The position numbers and the translations under genes were made by a program. A stretch of 64,000 nucleotides of DNA from Flavobacterium sp. I3-2 (GTDB lineage Bacteria; Bacteroidota; Bacteroidia; Flavobacteriales; Flavobacteriaceae). Within the stretch, counting starts at the first letter, position 1; each line of letters starts with the position of its first letter. This document shows, in pieces, positions 33,806-45,540 of this stretch. The stretch is from the NCBI RefSeq assembly GCF_013389595.1, contig NZ_CP058306.1, positions 2,666,001-2,730,000 of the forward strand. The letters run 5' to 3'. Under the pieces are notes generated by a model, which was not told where the DNA came from, did not search any database, and worked only from the letters and a program-made list of their open reading frames with translations.

Positions 33806-35190
33806 AGTTTATCTTCGAAATCGTCATCAAAAATATTTGCAAAAACTTCTTTTATTGAACCGTCTTTGTTTAAAATAATAGTACGATTTAATCTATTTAT
33901 AATCCATAAATCTTTCAAAACGCCAAAATCTTTTACTTGTAATTCAATAGTATTTGGATTGTTTCTATATGCTACAAGTTTAGACCAATAATCAAAATCA
34001 TGATCAATATTTACAGAAATAAAATCATAATCTTTGTGTTTTTGTGAAAGTACATTTATCTTTTTTTGTGATGCATTATAATGATTAATCGCGTTTTTAG
34101 TCCAAAAAACAATAACTGTTTTGTTATTTATATTTTTATTTATATCAAAAAGTTTATTTTTAGAGTCAACCAACTCAACATTTGGTAATTTATTATTTTG
34201 ACTTAAATTTTTAATTGAATTTTTGATTTTAAGAATCTCATTTTGTTGTGTAGAATCGGTAGAAATTTCAAAATAACGTTTCAAAAATTTATTGTTGTTT
34301 TCAATATTTTGATCTTCTAACAAATAAACAAATGCAATATTATTTAAAATCTTATTTTTTACTTTTTGATTTGATATTAAGGAATCTACAATCTGAAGTT
34401 TTGCAATATTTTGATCATAATCAGATTCAAGATTTCTATCTGAAACAATAGAGTTTAACATGATAGCTAGATATCTTGTAAATGGAGCAAACTCACTAAG
34501 TTTTTCGTTATTGAAGTTTATTTTTTTTCTAAAATCGTAATAATCTTTAGGAAGACTATCCTTGATGTTTTGATTGGTATATTCTAAATGAGCAAATGGA
34601 TAAATCTCTAAACGAGTAAAATATTCAAGATCTAAAATTGCTTTTGCGTATAAATCAAAATCATGATTCCAACCAATTTCGGTTTTTCTTCTTAAATAAA
34701 AAGCAGTTTTTGCATCTTTTAAAGAATCATTACTTTTTTTGAATTTTTTATAATTCTTACTATAATGAAAATCTAAATTGTTTTTATCATCAATGTTTGA
34801 TGCGAAGATTTCAAGTAAAAAATTATTCTTGTTTTTTCCAGTTCCAAAAAAAGAAGAAGCATGTTCAAAATCTTTTGTATTTATTCTTATATTTAAACTA
34901 TCATTTTTGTCAAAAAAAACATATTTTATTTTATCTCCATGTTTGATGATGTACATACCAGGAGTTAAAGAATCAAATTTTTTAGAAAACTGATTTAAAC
35001 TATTAATATGAAGCGTATCGATAACTTTATTGTCCTTGCAAAAAAGAATATAAGATGCCTTTGGATTAATAATTTCACCACCAAAATACGCATGGAAATC
35101 GTTTTTATCTACTGTTTTTTTGTTACAAGAACACAATAAAGTAGTAATGGATAAAAAAAGACATTTATAAAAAGAATTTTGACTAAACAT
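33802..35190 (-). CDS. TlpA/thioredoxin-like lipoprotein without the CxxC motif
   Basis: 462 residues. The lipoprotein signal ends in CSC near residue 22, followed by an N-terminal beta domain (DUF4369-like layout, with FGGEIINPKASYILFCKDN) and a central helical region. A C-terminal thioredoxin-like fold begins NVELVDSKNKLFDINKN (about 328-344). The strand TVIVFWTKNAINHYNASQKK (about 349-368) sits where TlpA/ResA proteins have WCxxC; both redox cysteines are missing. It resembles the TlpA-like lipoproteins common in Flavobacteriia but cannot be a normal disulfide reductase. Possible roles are binding or chaperone function in the periplasm. Confidence 0.7.
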   Translation of the reverse strand: MFSQNSFYKCLFLSITTLLCSCNKKTVDKNDFHAYFGGEIINPKASYILFCKDNKVIDTLHINSLNQFSKKFDSLTPGMYIIKHGDKIKYVFFDKNDSLNIRINTKDFEHASSFFGTGKNKNNFLLEIFASNIDDKNNLDFHYSKNYKKFKKSNDSLKDAKTAFYLRRKTEIGWNHDFDLYAKAILDLEYFTRLEIYPFAHLEYTNQNIKDSLPKDYYDFRKKINFNNEKLSEFAPFTRYLAIMLNSIVSDRNLESDYDQNIAKLQIVDSLISNQKVKNKILNNIAFVYLLEDQNIENNNKFLKRYFEISTDSTQQNEILKIKNSIKNLSQNNKLPNVELVDSKNKLFDINKNINNKTVIVFWTKNAINHYNASQKKINVLSQKHKDYDFISVNIDHDFDYWSKLVAYRNNPNTIELQVKDFGVLKDLWIINRLNRTIILNKDGSIKEVFANIFDDDFEDKL

Positions 35191-35341
35191 TGAAAATTGA
35201 AGTTTGTTTTATCTACAAAAATAGTTTTTTAGAATTGTAGGTTTTGTTAAAAAGTCGTTAAACTAATTGTAAATATTTAAAAGACTTGAAAATAGCAATA
35301 ATGGATAATATTTACTAATTTTGCATTTCCAAAACAAATAA

Positions 35342-36967
<1,626 letters not shown>

Positions 36968-36973
36968 TAACAT

Positions 36974-37007
36974 TAAAAAACTCGATTCAGCTGAATCGAG
37001 TTTTTTT
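36974..37007 (+). terminator. Terminator between convergent genes
   Basis: A run of A, then the perfect palindrome CTCGATTCAG / CTGAATCGAG, then seven T. It serves the ABC-F gene and could also work for the opposing gene. Confidence 0.85.
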
Positions 37008-37407
37008 ATATTGTTTTCTTATCAATCATTTCTTGCATTACCGGAGAAACGTTTTTAAAAGTTGGATTCTGATAAATTATCGAACCAACATTCTTTTTAT
37101 TTACTTTAAAAGTAACGTCGTTATCTGTTGTAAATAACAAAGCAGTTAAAAATGGATTTTTGATATACGAACTCAATACAACAAAAGCTTCTTCTACCGA
37201 ATGATTACTTTCTATTTCTTCCGTTTTATATCTCGTTAGAAAAGCAAAATTGTAAGTGTTATTTTCTAAAATATTTAATTTTACAAAAACGTTTTTAATC
37301 TCGGTGTCACCCATGGTTTTTGCTAGGGTTAGTTTAGCAAATGTTCCTTTAGAAATACTGTCTTTTACAAGTTCGTAAAATTCGTTAAAAATTGGTTGAT
37401 ACAACAT
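37006..37407 (-). CDS. Conserved protein of unknown function
   Basis: 133 residues, no signal peptide, predicted alpha/beta. It contains an N-terminal helix (FNEFYELVKDSI), strands with AKLTLAKTMGDTEIKNVFVK, a Tyr/Phe-rich NFAFLTRYKTEEIE, and helical VEEAFVVLSSYI. No family is recognised. It lies at the 3' end of the minus-strand operon tsaD-rsmE-methyltransferase, 25 nt after the previous gene, so a role near RNA modification or translation is possible but only by location. Confidence 0.65.
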   Translation of the reverse strand: MLYQPIFNEFYELVKDSISKGTFAKLTLAKTMGDTEIKNVFVKLNILENNTYNFAFLTRYKTEEIESNHSVEEAFVVLSSYIKNPFLTALLFTTDNDVTFKVNKKNVGSIIYQNPTFKNVSPVMQEMIDKKTI

Positions 37408-37432
37408 TTTTATGTTTTATTGAGCGTTTAAA

Positions 37433-38008
37433 TTATTTAGTTAAGCAAGGAATTTCGTTAATGAAAAAGAAAGCGGGTTTGGTCTCTGTTTTCGAATTTT
37501 CTGAAATCAATACGTCTTTAATATTATAATATTCTTTTCCGGTCGCGTAATTTACTGTTAAAAGAGACATTTTAGAACTCGTTAATTTTTGCAAATCTTC
37601 GGGTTCTATATTAAAATAAGTATTTAAAACGCGAATATTATTTTTAGCTACATCATCATAAACCAATTGCGCACAAATTTCATTATCGTACAATTTAAGT
37701 TCAACAAAATCAGCGTTAATCAAATCGATTCGAATTGTTGAATTTGGGTCAAAACAACGATTAATTGTAAATTCTTTACTTTTTTCTAACCATTGAAATT
37801 GCAATACATTTTCTTGAGAATTTCTTACCAATGAAAATAAAATACTTTCTGTTTTTTCTGAAAAGTTTTTTTCAAAAATCAATTGATCATTAAGTTTAAT
37901 TAAATCAACAGAATCGTTTTTAATTTCGTAATCAATCGAACATTTTTTATTCTGAGCTTGAACATTCATAAAAGTTCCTAATAAAAGGAAAAGTAATGCT
38001 TTTTTCAT
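37433..38008 (-). CDS. Exported protein of unknown function
   Basis: 191 residues with a signal peptide ending in VQAQ (about 1-18), then a mainly beta domain. It includes YEIKNDSVDLIKLNDQLIFE, three or four cysteines, and KEYYNIKDVLISENS near the end. No named family is recognised. It follows the methyltransferase gene after 2 nt, so it is in the tsaD operon although its product is periplasmic. Confidence 0.7.
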   Translation of the reverse strand: MKKALLFLLLGTFMNVQAQNKKCSIDYEIKNDSVDLIKLNDQLIFEKNFSEKTESILFSLVRNSQENVLQFQWLEKSKEFTINRCFDPNSTIRIDLINADFVELKLYDNEICAQLVYDDVAKNNIRVLNTYFNIEPEDLQKLTSSKMSLLTVNYATGKEYYNIKDVLISENSKTETKPAFFFINEIPCLTK

Positions 38009-38010
38009 AG

Positions 38011-39192
38011 TTATATTTTATTACAAACGATTACTATTTTTTCGTTTTTATTGTTGGTTGTAAAGAACGCAAATTTTGAGCCACCATCTTTAATTTTCCA
38101 TTTTTTTCTGATTTCTTCTACCGAAATTGGAAAATTACGTATAGTAATATTACATTTTTGATTTTCGAAAAACGTTTTCATTTCTTTTTTCTGATACGGA
38201 AGTACGTTTTCAATTTCAAATTTTCGACCAGGAAAATCAATTAATTCGTTATTTGTGTACAGATGTGAATGCTGATGTAATTTAGAAACTTTATAATAAT
38301 TCGCAATTTTATTGAAATTTCCAGTTTTCATAACCGAACTAAAAGGTTCATACAAATATTGCATCGGTTCATCAATATCACAAAATAAATCGTCTTCAAT
38401 TTGTGATGAAAATCGAATTTCATTTCCGTTTTTATCGATGTTTACCGCTTCAAGTTCAATCTGATTTTTAAAATCTTTTTCTAAAATCCAAAGTAACTCT
38501 TTAACTTCATTTTCTAAACTTATGATGTAAATCTTTTTTACAAATTCAAGCTCTTGTATTCCAGCAGAAATATCTAAAATTGGAGCTGTTTTAATTAAAA
38601 TACGATTCGTAAATTTAAAATATTCCGTTAAATTTTCTGGAACATTTGGCGTACAATCTTTTAATAAAAAAACTTTTTGTTTGGAATCACTTCGACGAGC
38701 TGGGTCAATATAAATCCAATCGAAATATTCGTTTAATTGCTGTAAAGTTTCTAAAGAATCACCTTTAGATGTTTTTATATTTTGAATTCCAAATGCAGTT
38801 ATGTTCGAAGCTACAATATTTGAAAGTTCTTTGTTAAATTCACAATGAACAACTTTCGTAAAATGTTTCGAAAAATAATAACAATCAATTCCAAATCCTC
38901 CAGTTAAATCGATTAATTTTTTACCTGAAATTAGACTTGATTTGAATTTTGCTAAAGGTTCAGACGATGTTTGTTCGATGGATAAAACAGAAGGAAATAG
39001 TACGTTTTTAGTGTTAAACCAAGTAGGTAATTTATGTTGTGCTTTTTGTTTGGCGTGAATTTGATTGATAATTGTTTTCCAATCAAAATCTGGAAACGGA
39101 TTTTTTTTCAAAGCTAATTTTTGAATATCCGAAGTCAGATTATTATTTATAAATTCTTGAATTTCGGGCTTTAGTAAAAACGAAACATCCAT
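38011..39192 (-). CDS. Class I SAM-dependent methyltransferase with THUMP-like C-terminal domain
   Basis: 393 residues. The SAM-binding core has LIDLTGGFGIDCYYFS (about 93-108; motif I), VVHCEFNKELSNIV (about 114-127) and FDWIYIDPARRSD (about 157-169; motif IV with DPAR). The C-terminal 120 residues contain YLYEPFSSVMKTG and GRKFEIENVLPY, and resemble the THUMP-like domain of Bacteroidota/Chloroflexi methyltransferases. RNA is the probable substrate, in keeping with the neighbours rsmE and tsaD. Gaps are 3 nt to rsmE and 2 nt to the next gene. Confidence 0.85.
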   Translation of the reverse strand: MDVSFLLKPEIQEFINNNLTSDIQKLALKKNPFPDFDWKTIINQIHAKQKAQHKLPTWFNTKNVLFPSVLSIEQTSSEPLAKFKSSLISGKKLIDLTGGFGIDCYYFSKHFTKVVHCEFNKELSNIVASNITAFGIQNIKTSKGDSLETLQQLNEYFDWIYIDPARRSDSKQKVFLLKDCTPNVPENLTEYFKFTNRILIKTAPILDISAGIQELEFVKKIYIISLENEVKELLWILEKDFKNQIELEAVNIDKNGNEIRFSSQIEDDLFCDIDEPMQYLYEPFSSVMKTGNFNKIANYYKVSKLHQHSHLYTNNELIDFPGRKFEIENVLPYQKKEMKTFFENQKCNITIRNFPISVEEIRKKWKIKDGGSKFAFFTTNNKNEKIVIVCNKI

Positions 39193-39195
39193 AAT

Positions 39196-39900
39196 TTACG
39201 AATTTGCTAAAACAAAAGTATGACAAGCCACAACAGCTGCAGTTTCTGTTCTTAAACGTGTATTTCCTAAAGCTACAGGTTTAAATTTATTATTGATTGC
39301 TGTTTCGATTTCTTTGGTTGAAAAATCTCCTTCAGGTCCAATTAACAAGGTGTATTTTTCGTTTATTGGAATGTTTTTGTGTAAATCATTCTTTTCTGTT
39401 TCTTCGCAATGTGCAATGTACAAATTTCCATCATGGTTTAAATTCATGAATTCTTTAAACGTTTTTGGCTCGTTTAATTTTGGAAGAAAAAATTGATTCG
39501 ATTGTTTCATAGCCGAAAGCACAATTTTCTCAAATCGGTCGGTTTTAAAAATTTTTCTTTCAGAATGATCGCAGATAATTGGTGTGATTTCTTGAATTCC
39601 AATTTCGGTTGCTTTTTCAAGAAACCATTCAAAACGGTCGTTCATTTTTGTTGGAGCAACAGCTAAATGAATGTAAAACGGAAGGTTTTCTTTTTGTTCA
39701 TGCTCAATAATTCTAATCGTGCATTTTTTTTCAGAAACAACTGTTATTTCTGTTTTAAATAAAAAACCTAAACCATTGGTTACATATAAAATATCTCCTT
39801 CTTTCTTACGTAAAACTTTAACTATGTGTTTACTTTCTTCTTTGTCAAAAAAGTAAGTTTCGGATTCGATATTTATATCAGAAGTGTAAAATAATTGCAT
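39196..39900 (-). CDS. rsmE: 16S rRNA (uracil-1498-N3)-methyltransferase
   Basis: Methylates N3 of U1498 in 16S rRNA, a SPOUT enzyme of 234 residues. The N-terminal PUA-like part contains KEESKHIVKVLRKKEGD (about 21-37). The knotted SAM-binding domain has HLAVAPTKMNDRFEWFLEKA (about 78-97), LIGPEGDFS (about 190-198) and LGNTRLRTETAAVV (about 211-224), all typical of RsmE. It starts 2 nt after the tsaD stop, within the same operon. Confidence 0.95.
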   Translation of the reverse strand: MQLFYTSDINIESETYFFDKEESKHIVKVLRKKEGDILYVTNGLGFLFKTEITVVSEKKCTIRIIEHEQKENLPFYIHLAVAPTKMNDRFEWFLEKATEIGIQEITPIICDHSERKIFKTDRFEKIVLSAMKQSNQFFLPKLNEPKTFKEFMNLNHDGNLYIAHCEETEKNDLHKNIPINEKYTLLIGPEGDFSTKEIETAINNKFKPVALGNTRLRTETAAVVACHTFVLANS

Positions 39901-39902
39901 AA

Positions 39903-40925
39903 TTAAAATTCTATTCTTGCTTTAGAAACAGTTGTACTATCACTAAAATGTTGTTCTAAATATTTGTGATAACCTACAATTCCAATCATAGCAGCATTAT
40001 CTGTTGTGTATTCAAATTTAGGAATAAACGTTTTCCAACCGTATTTTAGTTCAGCATCTTTCAAGGTTTGTCTAATCCCTGAATTTGCGGAAACTCCACC
40101 ACCGATTGCAATTTGACTAATACCTGTTTCTGAAACCGCCATTTTCAATTTATCCATTAAAATATTGATGATGGTATATTGAACAGAAGCGCAAATATCA
40201 GCTTTATTTTCTTCAATAAAATTTGGATTTAAGGCTACATTTTTCTGTATAAAATACATAATTTGTGTTTTTAATCCACTGAAACTGAAGTTTAATCCAG
40301 GTACTTTTGGTTTTGTAAATGCATATGCTTTTGGATTTCCTTTTTTGGCAAATTTATCTATTAAAGGTCCGCCTGGATAAGGAAAACCAAGAATTTTAGC
40401 GGTTTTATCAAAAGCTTCTCCAACAGCATCATCAGTAGTTTCGCCAAGAATTTCAAGATCAAAAAATGAATTTACTTTAACAATCTGAGTATGTCCACCA
40501 CTAATCGTCAAAGCTAAAAAAGGAAACGTAGGTTTTTCAAATCCAGCTTCATCGATAAAATGAGCCAAAATATGCGCATGCATGTGATTCACAGCAATTA
40601 AAGGAATATCTAAAGCCATTGACAAAGATTTAGCAAAAGATCCACCAACCAATAACGACCCCATTAATCCAGGACCTTGAGTAAAAGCAATTGCACTAAG
40701 CTGTTCTTTTGTGATATTTGCTTTTTTCAATGCAACATCAATCGTTGGAACAATGTTTTGTTGATGTGCTCTTGAAGCTAATTCAGGAATTACACCTCCA
40801 TATTGTTCATGTATTTCTTGTCTTGCAACAACATTTGATATGACTTTATTGTTTAATAAAACAGCAGCTCCAGTATCGTCACAAGAACTTTCAATTGCCA
40901 AAATATAAGTATCTTGATTTTTCAT
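39903..40925 (-). CDS. tsaD: tRNA N6-adenosine threonylcarbamoyltransferase
   Basis: Transfers the threonylcarbamoyl group to A37 of ANN-decoding tRNAs, using the product of TsaC (gene at 13135). The 340 residues form the Kae1/TsaD ASKHA-fold. ILAIESSCDDTGAAV (about 8-22) begins the fold, NHMHAHILAHF (about 113-123) holds the two metal-binding histidines, and FSGLKTQIMYF lies in the middle. IAIGGGVSANSGIR (about 273-286) and a final Asp near TTDNAAMIGIVG complete the nucleotide site. It is first in a five-gene minus-strand operon and divergent from tamB. Confidence 0.97.
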   Translation of the reverse strand: MKNQDTYILAIESSCDDTGAAVLLNNKVISNVVARQEIHEQYGGVIPELASRAHQQNIVPTIDVALKKANITKEQLSAIAFTQGPGLMGSLLVGGSFAKSLSMALDIPLIAVNHMHAHILAHFIDEAGFEKPTFPFLALTISGGHTQIVKVNSFFDLEILGETTDDAVGEAFDKTAKILGFPYPGGPLIDKFAKKGNPKAYAFTKPKVPGLNFSFSGLKTQIMYFIQKNVALNPNFIEENKADICASVQYTIINILMDKLKMAVSETGISQIAIGGGVSANSGIRQTLKDAELKYGWKTFIPKFEYTTDNAAMIGIVGYHKYLEQHFSDSTTVSKARIEF

Positions 40926-40983
40926 TTTTTCATTAAAAGTTTACTGCTTTTTGATAGCAGATTTTGATTGAAATTCTATATTT

Positions 40984-43900
40984 TTGTTTATTAAAAATAC
41001 AATTTCCAAAAGCAAATTTAAAACAATTACGACTATCAAAAAATTTTCTAAAATACTATTTCGAATTCTGTTAGTAATTTTGTTGCTAATCATTGCTGTA
41101 TCAGTAGCTTTGACCACGCCTGTAGTACAAACAGCGATAGCTCAATTTGCATCAAAAAAGATAAACGAAGCGTTTAATTTGAATACTTCAATCGGAATGG
41201 TCGCAATTCGAATTGATGGAAATGTAATTTTAAAAAACGTTTCTGTAAATGATGATCACGAGAATACACTTGGAGATATTGGAAAATTACATACAAATAT
41301 TTTAGATTTCAAAAAACTGATAAACGGTCAATTATTTTTTGGCTCTACAAAAGTAGAGCAATTAGATTTTCATATCCATACTTACAAAGGTGATACATTA
41401 TCAAATCTTGATAAATTCATTGCAGTTTTTGATGATGGAAAACCAGGTTCAGGTAAATTCTTAATGAAAATTAATCACATTGAAGTTAAGAATGGAAGTT
41501 TTAGTATTACTGACGATAATAATAAAAATCCTAAAAGCTTAGATTTTACAAATTTAAACGGGGCTTTAGATAATCTATTAATTAAAGGTCCAAATATTTC
41601 TGCAAATATTACCAATTTGGCTTTTGATGATCATCATGGTTTTCAAGTAAAAGATTTAAAAACTGATTTTTCGATGACCAAAACATCGATGCAAATTGCT
41701 AATTTAAATCTTGAAACAAAAGAATCAGAATTGAAAGGTTCAATACAAATGAATTATGAAGTAGGTGATTTGAAATATTTTGTTGACAAAGTAAATCTTG
41801 AAATTGATATTGAAAAATCAATTTTAGCTACTAACGAACTTCATAATTTTTATAGTGAATTTGGTAAAGACAAGAAATTGTACTTAAAAACTAAATTGAA
41901 AGGAACTTTAAATAATTTCAAATTATCAAATACAAATTTGACGGACAATTTAAATTCGCAAATTCGAGGTAATTTTGAATTAATTAATTTGTTAGATAAA
42001 GAAAAAGAATTTAAAATTTCTACTCAACTTGATAGATTATACATTTCTCGTGAAAACGCAGTTTCTTTACTTCCGAATGTTTTAGGTAAATCACTTCCGG
42101 ATCAATTGACCGCACTTGGAATGATTGATTTAAACGGAACCATTCAATATTCAAATTTTACTTTAGATGCTGACTTCAAAGCGATTTCTAATTTAGGGAA
42201 AGCTGTTGCTAAAATTTCAATGGAGAAATTAAATCAACCAAAATTAGCTACATATTTTGGAGAAATTAATCTTGAGAATTTTAATATTGGAAATTTAATA
42301 TCACAACAAAATATAGGTTCTACTACATTGAATTTAATTGTAGATGGAAAAGGTTTTGATGCTGAAAGTTTAGATACTAATGTCAGTGGAGACATCGAAT
42401 CATTTGCTTTTAATAATTATTTTTTTAAAAATATTAGTATTGATGGAAATTTAAAATGGCCACAATATCAAGGTTCTTTGATTAGTAAAGATGCAAATGC
42501 TTTAGTTGATTTTGATGGAACAATCGATTTCAGTGAAAAAGCAAAAGCCTATGATTTTAAACTAGATGTAGAACATATCGATTTACATGCTCTAAAATTA
42601 GTTAAAGATTCAATTTCAGAATTTAAAGGAAACATTGTTTTAAATGCAACTGGAAATTCAGTTGATGATTTTGCAGGAACGCTTCAGGTAGAAAATGCTT
42701 TTTATCAAAATTCACAAGAAGAATTTTACTTTGATAACTTTGAACTAAAATCTTCATTTGATGATGAAGGTGTTCGCACGATTGAAATGAATTCACCTGA
42801 TATTTTAAATGGTTATGTACGTGGAAAATATCAATTAAAACAAGTAAAAGATATTATTGAAAATGCTCTAGGAAGTATTTACACCAATTACAAACCGAAC
42901 AAGTTAAATGAAGGTCAATTCATGGAATTTGATTTTGATATTAACAGTAAAATTGTAGAAATTTTTGTACCTAATATTGAAATAAGTGAAAACACAAAAG
43001 TCAAAGGTAATATCAATGCTGATGATGGTGAGTTTAAATTCAATTTAAATTCTCCTTTTGTAAACTTTGCTAAGAATTCGCTAAAAACAATTGATGTAAC
43101 AATTGATAATAAAAACCCATTATTTAATACATATATAACTATTGATTCTATTCAGATTCCAAATTATGATATTACAGATTTTAATTTCTTAAACATAACT
43201 CAGAATGATACTTTATTTGCTCGTACTGAATTTAAAGGAGGTAAAGAAGCAAAAGATTATTATAATTTAAACTTGTATTATACGATTGATGAAGGAAATA
43301 AATCAATAGTTGGATTACAAAAATCTGAAGTTAACTTCAAAAATTCATTATGGTATTTGAATGAAAAAGACGATTCGTCAAATCGAATTGTATTTAATAA
43401 AAAACTGACAGATTTTAATGTAGAAGAAATTTCATTATCTCATAACGAACAGATGGTTAAGTTAAATGGCGTTATGCGAGATTCAACGTATAAAGATTTG
43501 AATTTAACTTTTGACAAAGTTGATTTAGCTAAAGTGACACCTGATTTAAATAATCTTAGTTTTGCAGGTTTAGTAAACGGAAATATTTCTTTTATACAAG
43601 AAAATAAAGTTTTTAAACCAACTTCACATTTAACGATAGATAATTTAACAGTAAACGATATTCTTTTAGGTTTATTTAGTTTTGATGTAAAAGGTGATGA
43701 GTCTTTACGAAATTTTAAAGTCCATTCAACAATTGAAAATGAAAACGTGGAAAGTTTCTTTCTAAATGGAAATATCAATGTATTAAAAAACACAAGTAAT
43801 TTAGATTTAGAGGCTGGTTTTGTAGATTTTGATTTAAAATCAATTGCTCCATTATTGTCTAGTATTATGGCCGATGTTCGTGGAGATGCTTCTGGTCGTG

Positions 43901-45540
43901 TAGCTATAAAAGGAACACATAAAAAACCAGTTATTGATGGACGTTTATATCTTAAAAATTCGGGAATGCGTCCTGTTTTTACAGGTGTGGATTATCTTTT
44001 TGAAGAAAATACAACTTTAGATGTCACGGAATCTAAATTCATATTACGAAATGCAAATATCATTGATTCTAAATATCAAACAAAAGGGGTTGTAAACGGA
44101 ACCATTGCACATAAAGGTTTTCAAGATTGGAATTTGAATGTGCGCTTGAGTTCAAATAATTTATTAGCATTAGATACCAAGTATATTGAAGGAACACCGT
44201 ATTATGGAAAAGCTTTTATAGATGGTTTTGCTACTATTGTTGGACCAGCCGAAGCTTTACATATAAAAATCGAAGCTAAATCCGAAAAAGGAACTGCAAT
44301 CAAGATTCCGTTAGGTGATTCTAGTGGAGTTGGAGATAATAATTTCATTCATTTTCTTTCTCCTGAAGAAAAACGAAACCGAGAACTTGGTATTGTAGAA
44401 CAAAATAGCATAAATCAATTTGGTGGTATTCAATTAGATTTTGAATTTGAAATAACTCCGGATGCTGAAATAGAAATTATATTAGATCCAGTTACCGGTC
44501 ATGCAATGAAAGGAAAAGGTGCTGGTTTCATTACGATGCAAATTAATACTTTGGGAAGTTTTAATATGTGGGGAGATTTTCAAGTATATGAAGGCTATTA
44601 TAATTTTAAATACGGTGTTCTAATTGATAAAAAGTTTACGGTTAAAAAATACGGAACCATTCGTTGGGATGGTGATCCACTAAATGCGGCTTTAGATTTG
44701 AGTGCGATTTATAAAACTCAAGCAAATCCTGCAATTATTATTGAAAATTCGGCAATTAATAGAAAAATTGATACCGATGTAGCCATTGTTCTTACTGGAA
44801 ACTTAAGCAATCCAAATATTGATTTTGAGATTAATTTCCCAAATATTAGCTCAACTATTAAATCTGAAATTGAATACAAATTAGCTGATAAAGATACTAG
44901 AGAAACACAAGCTATGGCTTTATTAGCAACTGGTGGATTTATTACTTCGAATACGGATACGTCTGTGGTTTACGGAAGTTTATTTGAACGAGCTAGTAGT
45001 TTGTTTGATGATTTATTTTCAGATGAAGATAGTAAAGTTAAGATTGGAATGACTTATTCTCAAAGTGCTCGTAATCCATTAGCAGATGACGATGCAGCTC
45101 GAGTTGGTGTAACCCTTCAAACTCAAATTAGTGATCGTATTTTTGTAAATGGTAAACTTGGAGTTCCTGTTGGTGGAGCTGAAGACAATGTTATTATTGG
45201 TGATGTTGAAATTCAGTTATTATTAAACGAAGATGGAACTTTACGCGGTCGAGTATTTAATCGAGAAAACGACATCAACTATATTGGTGAAGGAATTGGT
45301 TATACACAAGGTGTTGGTTTAACTTACGAAGTCGGTTTTGATACTTTCAAAGAATTAATTCGTAAAATTATGATTCGTGCAGATAAGCGTGCAAAAGAAA
45401 AAGCTTTAGAACAAAATAATAAGAAAAAAGAAGAACAAATTCCGGATGATGATTACGGTGTTGATTTTCTAAAATTTCAAGAAAATAGAAGAGAAGAACA
45501 AAGTGATAGTCACGAACCACCAGTTAATAAAGAAAAATAA
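40984..45540 (+). CDS. tamB: TamB/DUF490 family translocation and assembly protein
   Basis: 1518 residues. An N-terminal transmembrane helix (FRILLVILLLIIAVSVALTT, about 27-46) is followed by a very long beta-taco region that spans the periplasm. The conserved C-terminal DUF490 domain (about 1080-1450) includes GAGFITMQINTLGSFNMWGD and YKTQANPAIIIEN. The family works with BamA-type proteins or carries phospholipids between membranes. The reading frame has no ATG near the start. TTG 40984 is the best upstream codon, but it lies inside a TATTTTTG promoter-like box (40979-40986), so the true start is uncertain. It is coupled to the next gene by a TAATG overlap. Confidence 0.85.
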   Translation: MFIKNTISKSKFKTITTIKKFSKILFRILLVILLLIIAVSVALTTPVVQTAIAQFASKKINEAFNLNTSIGMVAIRIDGNVILKNVSVNDDHENTLGDIGKLHTNILDFKKLINGQLFFGSTKVEQLDFHIHTYKGDTLSNLDKFIAVFDDGKPGSGKFLMKINHIEVKNGSFSITDDNNKNPKSLDFTNLNGALDNLLIKGPNISANITNLAFDDHHGFQVKDLKTDFSMTKTSMQIANLNLETKESELKGSIQMNYEVGDLKYFVDKVNLEIDIEKSILATNELHNFYSEFGKDKKLYLKTKLKGTLNNFKLSNTNLTDNLNSQIRGNFELINLLDKEKEFKISTQLDRLYISRENAVSLLPNVLGKSLPDQLTALGMIDLNGTIQYSNFTLDADFKAISNLGKAVAKISMEKLNQPKLATYFGEINLENFNIGNLISQQNIGSTTLNLIVDGKGFDAESLDTNVSGDIESFAFNNYFFKNISIDGNLKWPQYQGSLISKDANALVDFDGTIDFSEKAKAYDFKLDVEHIDLHALKLVKDSISEFKGNIVLNATGNSVDDFAGTLQVENAFYQNSQEEFYFDNFELKSSFDDEGVRTIEMNSPDILNGYVRGKYQLKQVKDIIENALGSIYTNYKPNKLNEGQFMEFDFDINSKIVEIFVPNIEISENTKVKGNINADDGEFKFNLNSPFVNFAKNSLKTIDVTIDNKNPLFNTYITIDSIQIPNYDITDFNFLNITQNDTLFARTEFKGGKEAKDYYNLNLYYTIDEGNKSIVGLQKSEVNFKNSLWYLNEKDDSSNRIVFNKKLTDFNVEEISLSHNEQMVKLNGVMRDSTYKDLNLTFDKVDLAKVTPDLNNLSFAGLVNGNISFIQENKVFKPTSHLTIDNLTVNDILLGLFSFDVKGDESLRNFKVHSTIENENVESFFLNGNINVLKNTSNLDLEAGFVDFDLKSIAPLLSSIMADVRGDASGRVAIKGTHKKPVIDGRLYLKNSGMRPVFTGVDYLFEENTTLDVTESKFILRNANIIDSKYQTKGVVNGTIAHKGFQDWNLNVRLSSNNLLALDTKYIEGTPYYGKAFIDGFATIVGPAEALHIKIEAKSEKGTAIKIPLGDSSGVGDNNFIHFLSPEEKRNRELGIVEQNSINQFGGIQLDFEFEITPDAEIEIILDPVTGHAMKGKGAGFITMQINTLGSFNMWGDFQVYEGYYNFKYGVLIDKKFTVKKYGTIRWDGDPLNAALDLSAIYKTQANPAIIIENSAINRKIDTDVAIVLTGNLSNPNIDFEINFPNISSTIKSEIEYKLADKDTRETQAMALLATGGFITSNTDTSVVYGSLFERASSLFDDLFSDEDSKVKIGMTYSQSARNPLADDDAARVGVTLQTQISDRIFVNGKLGVPVGGAEDNVIIGDVEIQLLLNEDGTLRGRVFNRENDINYIGEGIGYTQGVGLTYEVGFDTFKELIRKIMIRADKRAKEKALEQNNKKKEEQIPDDDYGVDFLKFQENRREEQSDSHEPPVNKEK

